Assembly: GCA_030770425.1 (NCBI GenBank)
Contig: JASJFT010000063.1
Span: 158,026-222,025 of the forward strand
Length of the DNA stretch: 64,000 bases
DNA from: Darksidea phi
Taxonomy: Eukaryota > Ascomycota > Dothideomycetes > Pleosporales > Lentitheciaceae
Reading direction: 5' to 3'
The number at the start of each line of letters is the position of its first letter. The stretch's first letter is position 1. Below are positions 11,835 to 22,624 of this stretch, in pieces. Below the pieces are notes generated by a model. It was given only the letters and a program-made list of their open reading frames with translations. It searched no databases and had not been told where the DNA came from. Both the position numbers and the translations under genes were made by a program.

Positions 11835-13090
11835 ATGTTCAAATCACGCCTCATCCACCGGGTCGCGCGCGCCAGCCTGCAAGCTCCACGGGCAGCTCTC
11901 AGAACGGGACAGCCAGCTGTTGCCTCCCGACCCTTCTCCTCGGCACCGTGCCGCTTCAACAAAGAGCCGCGCCGCGACGACGTCGATGCCGCAACGACAG
12001 CTGGCGAGCCTGGGGAAAGTGGTGACCACGAAGGCCAGTATGCGCGAACACAGGACAACATTCGCGTAGAGTATCCCAAGGATAATGACCTTCCACGGTC
12101 GCAGCCTCTTCAGGGTCGGGGTGGCTTCCACTTCAAGCGGACACTGGCGTCGTTTTCGCTGGAGGGGCGCGTGGCGGTAGTGACGGGTGGTGCGCGAGGC
12201 TTGGGCCTGGTCATGGCTCAAGCTCTCGTCACTAGCGGAGCCGACGTCGCTATCGTGGACATGAACCGGGAGGAAGGCCAGCGGTCGGCCCAAGGGCTCG
12301 TCGATACATACAAAGCCGAGAACCCCGGCACCGAAACGTGAGGCCCCAATCCCCCTGTAAAGCTGTTGGGCTAATATTCCGCCAGCCTTCCCAAAGTCAC
12401 AGCTCACTTTTGTGATGTCTCGAGCCCGACCTCCGTCAACCAATCGTTTGCTGAGGTCTTGAAAGAGCACGGCAAAGTTGACAATCTGGTGACATCGGCC
12501 GGGTTCACTGAGAACTACGATGCCATCTCTTACCCCCACGACCGCATGCAGAAGCTCTGGGGGGTCAATGTTGACGGTACCTACCTGTACGCTGTGGCCG
12601 TTGCGAAGCACCTGATGGAGAGGAACTCGCCTGGGAGCATTGTCATGATTGGTAGCATGTCTGGTGCCATCGTAAATGTGCCGCAGCCACAAGCACCGTA
12701 CAACGCCGCCAAGGCTGCCGTGCGACATCTGGCGTCGAGTTTGGCTGTTGAATGGGCTCACGCAGGCGTCCGCGTGAATTGCATCTCTCCAGGATACATG
12801 CTTACCGCTCTGTATGTCTTGAAAATACTTCATCCGTAGACCGAGCTAACTATTGGGTAGCACCAAGAAGATCCTCGACGATAACCCAGAGTTGCAGAAG
12901 CAGTGGACATCTTTGATTCCAGTCGGTAAGATGGGTCGGCCCGAGGACCTCATGGGTGCGGTCACATTCCTTTGCAGTGACGCTAGCACATATGTAAATG
13001 TAAGTGCTTCTTCGAAATCCTTTACTACTCTTCCTAACGATATGGCAGGGAGCCGATTTGAGGGTAGACGGAGCGTACACTTGCACCTAA
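11835..13090 (+). CDS. Mitochondrial-type SDR, D-arabinitol/mannitol dehydrogenase-like
   Basis: Four exons (11835-12337, 12386-12811, 12861-12999, 13049-13090) give 369 residues. The N-terminus is rich in Arg, Ser and Ala without acidic residues for about 40 residues and contains a PFSSAP-like cleavage region, suggesting a mitochondrial presequence. The Rossmann motif TGGARGLG is at 117-124, the catalytic Y-x3-K (YNAAK) at 273-277, and a Ser lies in the preceding GSMSG strand. The C-terminus GADLRVDGAYTCT is complete after the third intron. Overall spacing resembles fungal D-arabinitol 2-dehydrogenase and mannitol-type SDRs, enzymes that interconvert polyols and ketoses with NAD(P). Substrate and cofactor are inference. 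All introns are 48-49 bp with GT-AG ends. Confidence 0.88.
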
Positions 13091-13547
13091 GTGCTTCCCA
13101 AAGGTAGCTAGTAGCATTGAGTATAAACTTCAGATAGTTTGCAAGCGTCGCATCATATCTCGGTGGGAAGGCGTCTGGCATTCGGACGCAATCGACAAAG
13201 GTGGTACACGATGATTCTATCCAGAGCGAGTGTGAACCTATAATAAATTTCACCAACCAAAAGCATATAGCAAAGCGTGGAAATTCATTCTCCCAACACT
13301 CTCCCGCCCATCGTCGTCTTACTAAGCACAGTTAAGGTTGTGGCTGTGCACGCGATTTGGCGTTTCGGCGCCGCAAGTGCAACACCTCCCCGGGGATCAG
13401 CCCTACGCATTGCAGCTGGCCCCTCGAAAGCTATCCAGTGAAGCACCGCACCTCTCTCCCCGCAATGAAGCATACAGCCAGTCAGGCCTTTGCATAGCTA
13501 CAGCTAACCCATTCCTTCCAAGCAGTGGCCGTAATTACCCCGCAGCC
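13091..13547. other. Intergenic region between SDR and RabGAP genes
   Basis: Tandem-gene spacer. The RabGAP frame is open upstream to 13338, but the conserved protein starts at the ATG at 13548 (context GCAGCC-ATG). No other feature is seen. Confidence 0.6.
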
Positions 13548-16500
13548 ATGTTCAATATCTCGAATCTGGTGCAGAAGGCCCAGCAGTTCATCGAACCCAC
13601 GCTCAACCTTGCCAGTCCTACCGCATCCGACCGACGATTCTCGAAAGCCGAGCTCTTCCGTCACCAGTTCCGCCTCCCCGAGTCCCAGAACCCGCTCCAA
13701 GAGATCACAGCCGAGCTCACACTCTCGCTCCACCACTCGACGAGGGGCTCCGACGACGTCACATCGCCCGAGAAGGAACGCACGCAGGGCAATCGCTATG
13801 TCGGGAAGCTGCACCTCAGCGAGCAGTACCTCTGCTTCTCTACACATGGCTCCAGCTTTGCGAATACAGCTACTCTGAGCTCCGCCAGCAGCTACACTGG
13901 CCAGACGCACGGGGCCGGACCTGCGGGGAACGGTTTCACATTGCCCTTGTGCGCAATTCGCAGAGTCGAACGGCTGCACAGTCAAAGCTACATGTTTGCT
14001 CTAGCGATCACAACGTGGAACGGCATACCAGATGTGAAAGGGAAGGCACCAAGTGGGCAGAAGCTGACTATTCAGCTTGCTGGCAGCCGGCCGCTTTGCG
14101 AGCGCTTCTGCGATTGTCTCAAGAAGGGATTGCGAGAGGGTGTAAAGGAAGTGGAGAACCTCCGAACCGTCGTGCGCGATTGCTACTCCGAATATCTGCT
14201 CTCGACGGACGGTGATGACAAAAAGGCGGGCGGGGAGGAGGCTAAGGCTGAGAGGGAACACCCAGATACCGGGCTTGGGTTGATATTCAGATATCCTGGG
14301 AATGCCCGGAAGTTGAGAGACGCCACCAAAATCAGGCTCTGGAAAGAGTACCTTCGGGGTATGTGACTATGACGGTTGGCTGGATCAAGGCTAACAAGCG
14401 ACAGATAATGGCCGGAGCGCTACACTCATCCGACAGCCCACTTTCCACAAACTTATACGCGTTGGTCTTCCGAACAGGTTGCGCGGGGAGGTATGGGAGC
14501 TCTCTTCGGGTTCGTTCTTTTTGCGCCTCCAGAATCCTAAGCTCTACGTCGAGACCCTGGCCAAATACTCAGGTAGAGAGTCTCTCGCTATAGATGAGAT
14601 CGAAAAGGATCTCAACAGGAGCTTACCGGAATATCCTGGCTTTCAAAGTGAAGAAGGCATCGGCCGACTACGACGGGTTCTGACCGCTTACAGCTGGACT
14701 AACGAGGAGGTCGGTTACTGCCAGGCGATGAACATTGTCGTAGCAGCCCTGTTGATGTATGTGCCTCCCATTGCTTTTAAATTACTGATTCTAATTCAAG
14801 AAGCTACATGTCCGAGTCCCAAGCTTTCTTCCTACTCTCCGTCCTATGTGATCGCCTCCTACCTGGCTACTACTCGACCACCATGTACGGCACCTTGCTT
14901 GACCAACGCGTTTTTGAATCTCTCGTCGAAAAGACGATGCCCATATTATGGGATCACCTCGTCAAATCTGACGTTCAGCTCTCGGTCGTATCTCTGCCAT
15001 GGTTTCTTTCGCTCTATATCAACTCGATGCCTCTTATTTTTGCTTTTCGCGTACTAGACGTCTTCTTTCTAGAAGGCCCAAAAGTCCTCTTCCAGATTGG
15101 CTTGGCTATTCTTAGGATAAATGGAGAAGAGCTACTGGATGCTGCAGATGACGGCACTTTTATATCAGTGCTCAAGTCATACTTTGCGAGGCTGGATGAG
15201 TCCGCCCATCCCAAATCGGAAAATCCGAAGCTGCGCGCAGTCACCAGATTCCAGGAGCTGATGGTCGTTGCATTCAAAGAATTTGCCGGCATCACACAGC
15301 ACACCATCGCCGAACAGCGGGCGAAGCACAAAGAGGCTGTCATGGACAATATTGAGAATTTCGCCAAGCGCACTTCAATAAGAAATCTTGGGCCGGAAAG
15401 TAAGAAATTGAGTGTTACCGATCTGGGCTTTCTGTACGACAAATTCTACTCTGTCTTGTACGACCGACAACAACGTGCTGAGATTATGCAACAAGAAGCG
15501 GAGAGGAAGGCGAAAGCTGGCCGGACCAAAGCGTCTGAGATTGTAACTGGCTTCTCAGATACGAGCGTAGTGAAAGGTCGAGTTGCACTTGGCCCGAGCC
15601 CAACGCAGATGGATTATGATGGTTTCAGGGAGTTCTTAGCGGGTAAAGTCCAACCATCTCCAGACCCAGTCCCGACCACACCGTGATTGACGATCTATAG
15701 GAATTGCGAAATGGGCCATAACCGACTCTCCAAGTTCACCGCCTGAGACAAACGGCTCACAGTCGCCTCACTCATACTTTGGCAACAGTACTAGGAGCCG
15801 ACCACCAATGTCACCCTGGGGCTCAGGGCCGGAACCTGCAGAGCACGACTTTATGAGACGCCTCTTCCGACGCTGGGATGCAGATATGACTGACTCCTTA
15901 TCCTTGCAGAATGTAGTTGCAGGGTTCGCTGCAGTGAAAGGTTCGAAAGACATAATGTCGAATATTAGCTATTTCTTCGAGCTTTACGACGATGATGGCG
16001 ATGGTAGAGTCGACCGTGAAGGCATTCTGCGGATCTCAGAAGCTCTCTTGTTCCTGTCAAGAAGAGGGCTTGGCGATTCGATAAGCCCGTCGCCTTCGAT
16101 GACCGATGTTCGTGGAGGAAGTCCAGAGCGAAGTACCCGCAATGAGCAGTTCCTAAGCAGTGTATCTGCCTTCATCCGGAGGTGCTTTGAGTATGCTGAC
16201 CCGGATCATCATTCCAACCAAAGCCAAGAGCCTGTGGACCAGGCGAAGGAAGACCTCGACAGCTTCACAATTGGCGACGATGAAGACGATCTCATAGACT
16301 TCGGGTCGGGACCGAACACTCCTACAGCCACGAGGCATGAAAAGCACCCTCTCTCACCTGTTCCGTCTAGCAATGATCCTCTTGCGCAAGAAAGTAAAAC
16401 CCCGATTACATCGGAGCCTGCTGCAAAAACAGAGAAAGCCGAAGCCGCAAACGCCGCGCTTGACCCGAATAAACCCCTGTACATTACCCTCCCTACCTTC

Positions 16501-17046
16501 CGCATGGTTATCCTCGCCGATGAAGTCCTAGAGCAGTTCTTTGAAGTCGGCTTCTCCTCCTCCTTCCGCCTCGCCGACGCCCCACTTCCTTCCCATGCTT
16601 CCAGCTCCTCTAACCTCACCACCTTCTCCAACGCCGGTAAGCAAATGGCGGCCGCAACATCCGGTATGAGCGGTGTCGTGGGCGGCGCAGGAGCCGGTAT
16701 TGTTCCTCCCGGGAAAGGTCTCAGGGGTATGCTGGACAACATCGTCACTGATGGTATGCGTGTGGCGGCGGAAGTCAGACGAAGAATGGACGAGGCGCAG
16801 AAAGAGATGGATAGAGAAGCCAGACATGGCCGGGAAGAGGACGACGAGGATGAAGAGCATGAGCATGGTAACGCTAAGGATGCGGATCTTCTTGAAGGTG
16901 CAGAGACGGCAGATGTGGATACCTCAAAAGGGAGCGCTCCAATTGTATTAACTACTGATGGTGGGACTCCGACGGCGGAGATCAAAACTACTCGGAATCG
17001 AACGGCTAGTGATGCTAGTCGAAGGGTGTTGGAGTTTGAGCGGTAG
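13548..17046 (+). CDS. MDR1: RabGAP with GRAM, TBC and EF-hand regions (Mdr1/Gyp2 type)
   Basis: Four exons (13548-14358, 14405-14756, 14804-15642, 15701-17046) give 1,115 residues. A GRAM-like N-terminal region ([16 protein letters not shown]) is followed by the TBC domain at about 290-500. Both catalytic fingers are present: Arg in IEKDLNR and Gln in YCQAMN, so GAP activity is expected. An EF-hand-like loop ([12 protein letters not shown], about residue 763) has Gly where the last Glu ligand should be, so calcium binding may be weak. The C-terminal part is acidic and probably disordered. Yeast Mdr1/Gyp2 accelerates GTP hydrolysis by Ypt/Rab proteins on secretory or endosomal membranes. Exon 3 joins exon 4 across an intron that hides an apparent stop near 15684. 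Confidence 0.9.
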
Positions 17047-17513
17047 GCTCTTTAACATGTTCATGGATTGTTCCTTGGTACGTCGTCTATGGGATCATGG
17101 CGGCGTCTTTGATATCATTATGGTGGGATTTGGATGGGTTTAGGCAGCTTTTATGAGTAGTAAGATGGTTGCATATCTTCACTGACAGTCTGGTTGTTTA
17201 CAACTTGAATGTGCTGGATTGAACGTGAGGACCGTCGGATTTTCATCTACTACACTCGCATGCTTCTCCGATAACACAGGTTCCCTGACCTCATTGCCCT
17301 CCGTATACATGTTTCTTTTTGCTGCGTCTTGCTTACAATAGGCGATGCGTTCTTCAGTTACGCATCACGTGGTTGATCTGGCTCGGGGTCCTTAGGCTTG
17401 AGCAGGTGTGGTGTAAGTTGTTCGAAAACAAATAGAGACATCGTTCGTGGAATAATCGGTGATAGATTGAGAGTAGGATGGTTGTTTGTAGGTAGAATTT
17501 TTTGGAGCAATCT

Positions 17514-17571
17514 GAGGGAAGAGGGAAGAGGGAAGAGGAGAGAGGAGAGAGGAGAGAGGAGAGAGAGGGGT
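17514..17571 (+). repeat. GA-rich purine microsatellite
   Basis: An almost uninterrupted purine tract of GAGGGAA and GAGAGAG units runs for about 58 bp. It is a simple-sequence repeat and possibly a triplex-forming tract. Confidence 0.85.
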
Positions 17572-18654
17572 GAGCGTTTCTTATACAGAGTGCGGGGTCG
17601 GTCATGTGCTATTTTGTTCAGGCAGTGACTCGATTCGTGTAAACAAACCTTTGGCGGCTATTGGCTGGACGGTGCGCGAATGAAAGCATAGCACGCAAGG
17701 CTGAGGTGGTTTGGGGGGTTGATTGTGCCTATCTGCTCTGCGAATCGGACGGTGGAAAAGATGTATGTGGCACGTGAAGAGTTCGCGTTTGCTTTTTGGG
17801 AAGACGCGGGCATTCGTTGTCGATGTTTGCTTGGGCTTTGTAGTGTACTGGGCCTATTTTGTGCTCCAAAGCAGAATGTGAAGAAAGAGAAGGAATGCAT
17901 TAGATAGACTTGATAGAGTCTTTTTGTTATTGCCTTCGTTAGGGTTTATGTCTAATGTGTTTTTCTGATTATAAATTTATACTGCTGTAAGGATAGCGGC
18001 CTTGTTCCCTATATATTTACCATTAGAGTGCGTGGAAAGAGTAGGAAGGTTGGGGTGAAATTATCGAATGAGCAGCAGCCATCGCGTCGTCAAACTCGCA
18101 GAATAATCCGAAAACGTGAAATAAAAAAGCATTTTGTCCCGAATAGCTTAAAACGCAAGAAGGTTGTTGGTTGTAGTTATTGCCTGAGGCTCACGTCACG
18201 GCATGACTGCGAGGGTAACGGCCAGAGCCTCAGAGAGGGCGCGTGCCGTGGCGCAACGTTCTCGAGCCTCATAGAAAGGGCGTGGCGCGTGCCATGATGT
18301 TGAGTTGGGGGGAAATTATATGAGAGATTGGAGATAAAATCTGAGACTAATTATAGATTTGGAGTATATACTTTAGGCTTATCTTGATAGGAGTACCAAT
18401 TAGGGTATGCATGGTAAAGGTAGGAAAACATATAGGCTAGATAGATATAGATATATGTTAGCCTTTCGTTACCGCTGTTGGTCTCTCAACTAGCTCTGCG
18501 GTTCGGCAGCACATGTCATTGCTCGCTCATCGCCTCAATTTTCGATGTTCGAAACATCACCTCGTCGGTATCTCACGATCGATAGCATTGTGTACAGCTC
18601 GATAGCTCGATATCGTGTATAAGGTGTGGGTATAGCACTTCTACTATGTTTCGT

Positions 18655-18755
18655 GCGGACCTTACAATAGAGACTCCCACTATGCAAATCCAAAACAAAT
18701 AGGAATATTTTTCTAGATTTTTATTGTAGAGGTACTCTCTTGTGAGGTCCGTGTG
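18655..18755. repeat. Short inverted repeat (foldback)
   Basis: The left arm CGGACCTTACAA (about 18656-18668) matches the reverse complement of TTGTGAGGTCCG (about 18742-18754) at 11 of 12 positions, and pairing extends weakly inward. The AT-rich loop is about 75 bp. It could be a tiny MITE relic or a structured element; no flanking duplication was established. Confidence 0.45.
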
Positions 18756-19189
18756 GAATTAGTGTCACCATTCTAGGCATCCGGCCTGCAGGATTAGATT
18801 GGGTACTTGTCCACACGCCAAAGACGTGTTTGTGCTTCACGCCCCATAAATATCCTAGGCATCGCACAATCATTTTCCTTCAAGGTATTTTCTCGAAGAG
18901 TCCGCCACGTCGCCATGCGTGCAGAACTTGATTCCTTCAATAAATTTTCTTTCAACCACTTCCTAATCTGTTCGCCGCCTAAAGTCCGGACACGTCCAAC
19001 GGAGAGAGCCAGTGGTTATCGACCGAACAATGAGAGTTGCTCCTGCACCTATTAATGCAGTGAGGAAACGGAGTACTGACTTGAGCGTCGCTAAACCCCG
19101 TCAGCTCTGCAACCATTCTTGCCCACGTTCTGCACATCCCACAAAACGCCCTTTGATCTGGCTCACATCACTCAAATAGAATGCGCATT

Positions 19190-20061
19190 GAGAAGGGTGA
19201 GAATTGGCAGGATATCGTTGCTACATGGGCCCTCAATCCACGGGGCATCGAGCCTTTGGCCTGGGGCGAGTCAGGCTACATCTTCTACTGACCGGGGAAT
19301 ACGACAGAAGTTATGAAACTTCCGACGACAGAACCAAGTTTGATACGAGACATTGAAACCGAGAAACGTATCTACAAGTACTTAGGAAGCCATCCAACCA
19401 TTGTCCCTTGCCTCTAAATCGCCGAAACAGGTCCCATCTCGGTATGCGCGGAGCATAATTGTTCTCAAACGCGCCCAGCATGGCACTATTCGCCAATATT
19501 TTCTCGAGGGCAGTACTGCAATAGTAGAGGAACGTATCAAATAATGCCGAGATACCGCCAATGCTATTCAATATATTCACGATCGTGGTATTAGGCACGG
19601 CGATCTAGGCGGGCGAAATATTCTCCTAGATTCATCAAGGACGGTTTTGCTGTGCGATTTTGCTGGATCTGGTATTGATGGAAACCCTCCCAGAGTCAGG
19701 GCGGAGGAAGGTTTCAAGCATCCTGTTCTTGAAGAAAAATAGGAACGGAACTATTAAGTCCGAGCTACATGCTCTGGGGTCGACAATCTACGAGATCATT
19801 ACTTCCAAAAGGCCACATTACGAACTTCAAGACTCGATGTTCAACTGGATTCGAGACGGCATTTATCCGGACGTCTCCGAGATCAAGCTTGGAGATATTA
19901 TTTCCAAATGCTGGAAGGGTCATTTCAGTTCCGCAGAGGAGGTAGCACAAAGCGTTCAAAACGCGATGGGTTCTTCCTCCCTTGCTCATTCAACTGAGCT
20001 ATCTGACATTTCTCGCCCAGGAAACTCTGAGGCCCAAAATGAGACAGATCAGATTAGGTAA
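19190..20061 (+). pseudogene. Decayed fungal protein-kinase gene
   Basis: Kinase landmarks occur in order but in several frames. A glycine-rich/beta-3 segment ends in VMKLP (about 19320), followed by an alpha-C-like stretch ending RIYKYLG and then a stop. A catalytic-loop equivalent (IRHGDLGGRNILL, about 19590-19630) and DFAGSGIDG (about 19655-19680) follow, then a C-lobe segment (ALGSTIYEIITSKRP) in the frame that closes at 20061. In-frame stops occur before VMKLP and after the alpha-C region, and at least two frameshifts are needed. The catalytic Asp of HGDL is present, but the frame is broken. The closest relatives by eye are the short, expanded fungal kinases with DFAGSSIDG motifs. No transcript model rescues the frame. 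Confidence 0.75.
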
Positions 20062-21558
20062 TCTCCGAGCTATCGTGTAGCGGAGGGACGAGGAAGTACT
20101 GATGCTATATCACCTACCGGACGTCTTTTGGTCTCGTCCCTTTAAGGAAATTCCGCTCCTTCCTTCGTAATGGTGAGACAGCTGGATATCAATCCATCTG
20201 CGGTGCTGCAGCTGGTGCCATATTGTGGAGACTTTGACAATATTTCCTTGCTTATTTAAGTTGTGTGGGGTAGAATATTTTTGCAAGCTGCCGGTTTGAT
20301 GCGTTCATACTACCAGTCACACATCTGAGGTACTTCATTAACCTTAGTGGGTCAGAAAACGATATTCGATACACCTTGGTGGCCTTTCTAGAAGGTGGAA
20401 ATGTGTCGGGGCATTGATTACGAAGAGAAGAAGTGGGTTGGTTGCTTTCCTTTTTCAGGTTCGCTTTTTGAGCAATTACCACGTTCTTAGATTCAGACTG
20501 CTAGACGGTTAGCCTGACGATGTAGATCGACATGTTTCCCGGTCTAGATGCCTCGAGCTAACTTCAAACAGTGCAGCTGCATGCCTATAGCCTGGATCGA
20601 CACAGCCGACTCTACGATAACAGTTGATCGGGGGAACGAAAAGTTTGGTCAACCGCTAAGAGTTCTAGTAGAAACGCACGATCCAGAAATGAGAAGGCAT
20701 CTCGAAGCAGGGTGCGGTGGACTGTGTGCATGAAGACCGGGATCTGATGGCGGCTTTACTGCCTGCTTCTTGAAAACACCCTTCCTGCAATTGTGTGTTG
20801 GTCGAGCAGGGGGATGTTACTGTCTGTTCGAAGAGCGTAAAGACAGATAAGCATAGAGCTTTCCACGAAGATTTCATCCTCGCACTTCTCAGAGCGCTCC
20901 ATCGCATCGGACTTTGAGAAAAGCACCAGCCCTGAATGCAGATGTTGCCTAGAGGAAAGGGGAGAGAATACATCGGCTAGACTTGAGAAAGATTATTGTT
21001 ACGGTAGCCTTCGTTCGGCTTTTAGCCCGACGTATCGTTTTAACTGCAAGGACACGCTGCTGTAAGAATAGTGGCTCTCTGGCTGTATGTCCATAAACTG
21101 GGATTCTGTATCGCGTAAACTGGGACACTGTGGGCGAATCTGTACGACCGAACGGGGGAAAGTTTCCAGAGTGGAAGATATCTGGAGGTGTATGTGCTTT
21201 GTGTTTATCATGATGGAAGTGCGGGCAAGGCTGTGTGGGTGAAGGGCAGGGAAGCGTACAGGCTGGGTCTGTGCAGGTGGGTGTCAGCCTTGGGCTGATT
21301 GACAGGCTCGGTGCCGTGCGGAATAAACATGTGACAAATTTAGCCTTCCCTTGAGTTATTCAATCCACTGATGTCGCGAACATTAAATGATGACTGGGTT
21401 TCATAATTGGCCATTAAGTTCGCAGCACGCTTGTCGTGTCTCTTCTCCAAATATGCATGCATGTGCTCGATATGTTGTCACATAATACCCGCACATTCAC
21501 CTTTTCCAATTGTGTTGCTCATCCCTCCATAGATAGCAGTTGTTCCGTTCCTACGACT
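20062..21558. other. Gene-poor region
   Basis: No gene is supported. A 61-codon ATG frame at 20548-20733 has four Cys but no known motif. The rest has only short frames on both strands. Confidence 0.45.
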
Positions 21559-21933
21559 TCAGAAAGTGTTCCTCCTCCGCTCGGCGGCTGGAGCTGTATT
21601 TATGTCATTCGCTAGCATGCATAGCAGGATAAGGGATAATATACCGTGCGCCCCACGAAAGCGGCGCTGTTGCCAAAGAGATATAATCCCGATGGCGAGC
21701 TGAAGTAGACCGAAGATGATAGAAGTAATGACTTCTGCGGAGAGTCGTATTTGATCCATAACACAATGTGTGAATAAAAGAACTAAGGTAGTCGCTTGCG
21801 CTGAAGTACTCGAGCGTAGGCTGTTCCAAGTTGCAGTTGGAGAGAGGCCGCGCTCATTGATAGGTGTGGTGTCAATGTCGAGTTGAAGATCTGTGCAAGA
21901 GTCGGCACAGCAGCGCTTCAAATATGAAGACAT
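21559..21933 (-). CDS. Small single-pass membrane protein, hypothetical
   Basis: An ATG-started frame of 124 codons with one convincing hydrophobic helix (about residues 65-88, ITSIIFGLLQLAIGIISLW) followed by basic QQRR. Helices of the form SAEVI...GIISLWQ-x-RR recur in small fungal hypothetical proteins, often near NLR- or HET-type genes, which is a recollection rather than a search. No function can be assigned. It may also be a relic, as the surrounding 5 kb is decayed. Confidence 0.35.
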   Translation of the reverse strand: MSSYLKRCCADSCTDLQLDIDTTPINERGLSPTATWNSLRSSTSAQATTLVLLFTHCVMDQIRLSAEVITSIIFGLLQLAIGIISLWQQRRFRGAHGILSLILLCMLANDINTAPAAERRRNTF

Positions 21934-21978
21934 TTAGTAGTTTGCACAGGTGCAGGCAGCACTGAACAGCTCTGCATG

Positions 21979-22378
21979 ATAGGAGTTTTGTAGCTTCACC
22001 GGCGGGACGGGCAATGTACTACGAACCATCATCACATCGAGCATGATCGAATATTGGTCAGTTTACGCATGGAACACAAAGATAGTACTTTTGACTGAAG
22101 CCTCCCTAAGACCGTGTGCCCGCGCGGTACAGATGCATGCATAAGCGACGGCCTTGGGTCGGGTTTCGACATGGGAACAAGGTCGCACGGACGATGCCTC
22201 GCGCGGGATACGAACATGGCTGCCGCAGAGAATAGTAGTTTTGCAAGCCCGCCATCTCAGGGATTGCGCTAGCGAGATAGTACTTTTGGAAACGGCGGGG
22301 GGAGGCGGTGGCGCGACACTCACCCGCGTCACGGTCCCCTGCAGGCTCAGCCGCAATCAAGCGAGAATGGGAGTTTTG
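21979..22378 (+). promoter_or_regulatory. Five dispersed copies of a 12-bp motif upstream of the Clr5-TPR gene
   Basis: The motif AT-R-G-K-A-S-TTTTG occurs at 21979 (ATAGGAGTTTTG), 22082 and 22277 (both ATAGTACTTTTG), 22232 (ATAGTAGTTTTG) and 22367 (ATGGGAGTTTTG), all in one orientation within 400 bp. It could be a regulator-binding array or traces of an old tandem duplication. The function is inference. Confidence 0.5.
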
Positions 22379-22624
22379 TTCTTCATCCAATCAGCTATCT
22401 CTCGTCACCTCTGCTTCGCAGACGTTTGTGCAGTATATTTACGAAGCCCCCGCTGACGCAACATGCACCGACCCTCTCATCCTGCGCTTTCTTCTTACTC
22501 GCCCGCAGGTATGATCTCTCTCGAATCTTTGACAGGCAAGATAAGTCTAACTGACTGACACGGCTAGGGACGAAGAGGCCTCAACTTGAATCTCTCAACG
22601 ACCTATTCGCCTGATTTGCCGCAA

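Larger units (their letters stand above)
17047..19189. other. Gene-poor region
   Basis: No intact gene is visible. It contains a purine microsatellite (17514-17571) and a small inverted repeat (about 18655-18755). Composition turns AT-rich after about 17900. Short open frames lack motifs. Confidence 0.5.

Noticed and set aside
22463..22600. Upstream ATG as the true start of the Clr5-TPR protein
   Set aside because: Splicing 22509-22567 leads to a frame that stops at about 22613; the conserved frame has its first ATG at 22625. It may be a short upstream ORF.
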